From NCBI GenBank assembly GCA_947628205.1, contig CANQYX010000013.1:1-32020 (forward strand): DNA of 32,020 nucleotides, read 5' to 3'. The notes under the pieces were generated by a model that saw only the letters and a program-made list of their open reading frames with translations, did not search any database and was not told the origin of the DNA. The position numbers were made by a program, and so were the translations under genes. This document shows positions 32,002 to 32,020 of the stretch, piece by piece. Positions within the stretch are counted from its first letter, which is position 1; every line of letters starts with the position of its first letter. Origin of the DNA: an uncultured Clostridia bacterium. Its GTDB lineage: Bacteria; Bacillota; Clostridia; Christensenellales; UBA1242.

Positions 32002-32020
32002 AACAAAGTAACGGCGGGGT

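Overview
The window looks like chromosomal DNA from a low-GC Gram-positive bacterium of the Clostridia type. The case rests on gene order: yebC-ruvC-ruvA-ruvB-queA-tgt-yajC-secD-secF-recJ, M50 protease-scpA-scpB-DUF2953-gerW(ytfJ)-dacF-rluB, then an HI0933-type flavoprotein-plsC-S1 protein. A/T-rich intergenic DNA, sigma-A-type promoters, Shine-Dalgarno sites of the AGGAGG type and a DNA-encoded tRNA CCA end agree with this. A reduced gut Clostridia lineage (for example Christensenellales-like) would fit, but the family level is inference. Nothing indicates a plasmid or prophage.

Layout. 1-226 is non-coding, with hairpins and a short repeat. 227-9196 carries an rRNA/tRNA 2'-O-methyltransferase, YebC, a coiled-coil protein, the RuvABC Holliday-junction system and the queuosine genes queA and tgt. 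Conserved runs are interrupted twice by visibly more A/T-rich genes: a CYTH-like protein plus a sugar-isomerase-like TIM barrel between ruvA and ruvB, and a serine hydrolase between queA and tgt. 9359-13721 is the Sec accessory region (YajC, a TIGR04086-type membrane protein, divergent SecD and SecF), with one independent minus-strand gene inside it. 13766-21309 holds recJ, a site-2 protease, the condensin partners ScpA/ScpB, a DUF2953 protein, the sporulation protein GerW, a D,D-carboxypeptidase and RluB.

21400-24425 carries the HI0933-type flavoprotein, an acyltransferase and an S1-domain protein. 24430-28359 is more variable: a transglutaminase-like protein, an anchored surface protein with an acidic linker, a flavoprotein, a small unknown protein and tRNA-Thr(CGU). 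28597-31869 has a cardiolipin-synthase-like protein that has lost the His and Lys of both HKD motifs, an endonuclease IV-like protein and an RluA-type pseudouridine synthase. A consensus promoter at the right edge reads out of the window.

The most interesting signals are five genes whose start codon lies only 6-7 bases after a good -10 box and has no ribosome binding site (probable leaderless mRNAs), the catalytically dead-looking cardiolipin-synthase paralogue, the degenerate SecD/SecF pair, and several short repeat or stem-loop clusters. I see no defence system, CRISPR array, or clearly new multi-gene system. No gene-free stretch exceeds 300 bases.
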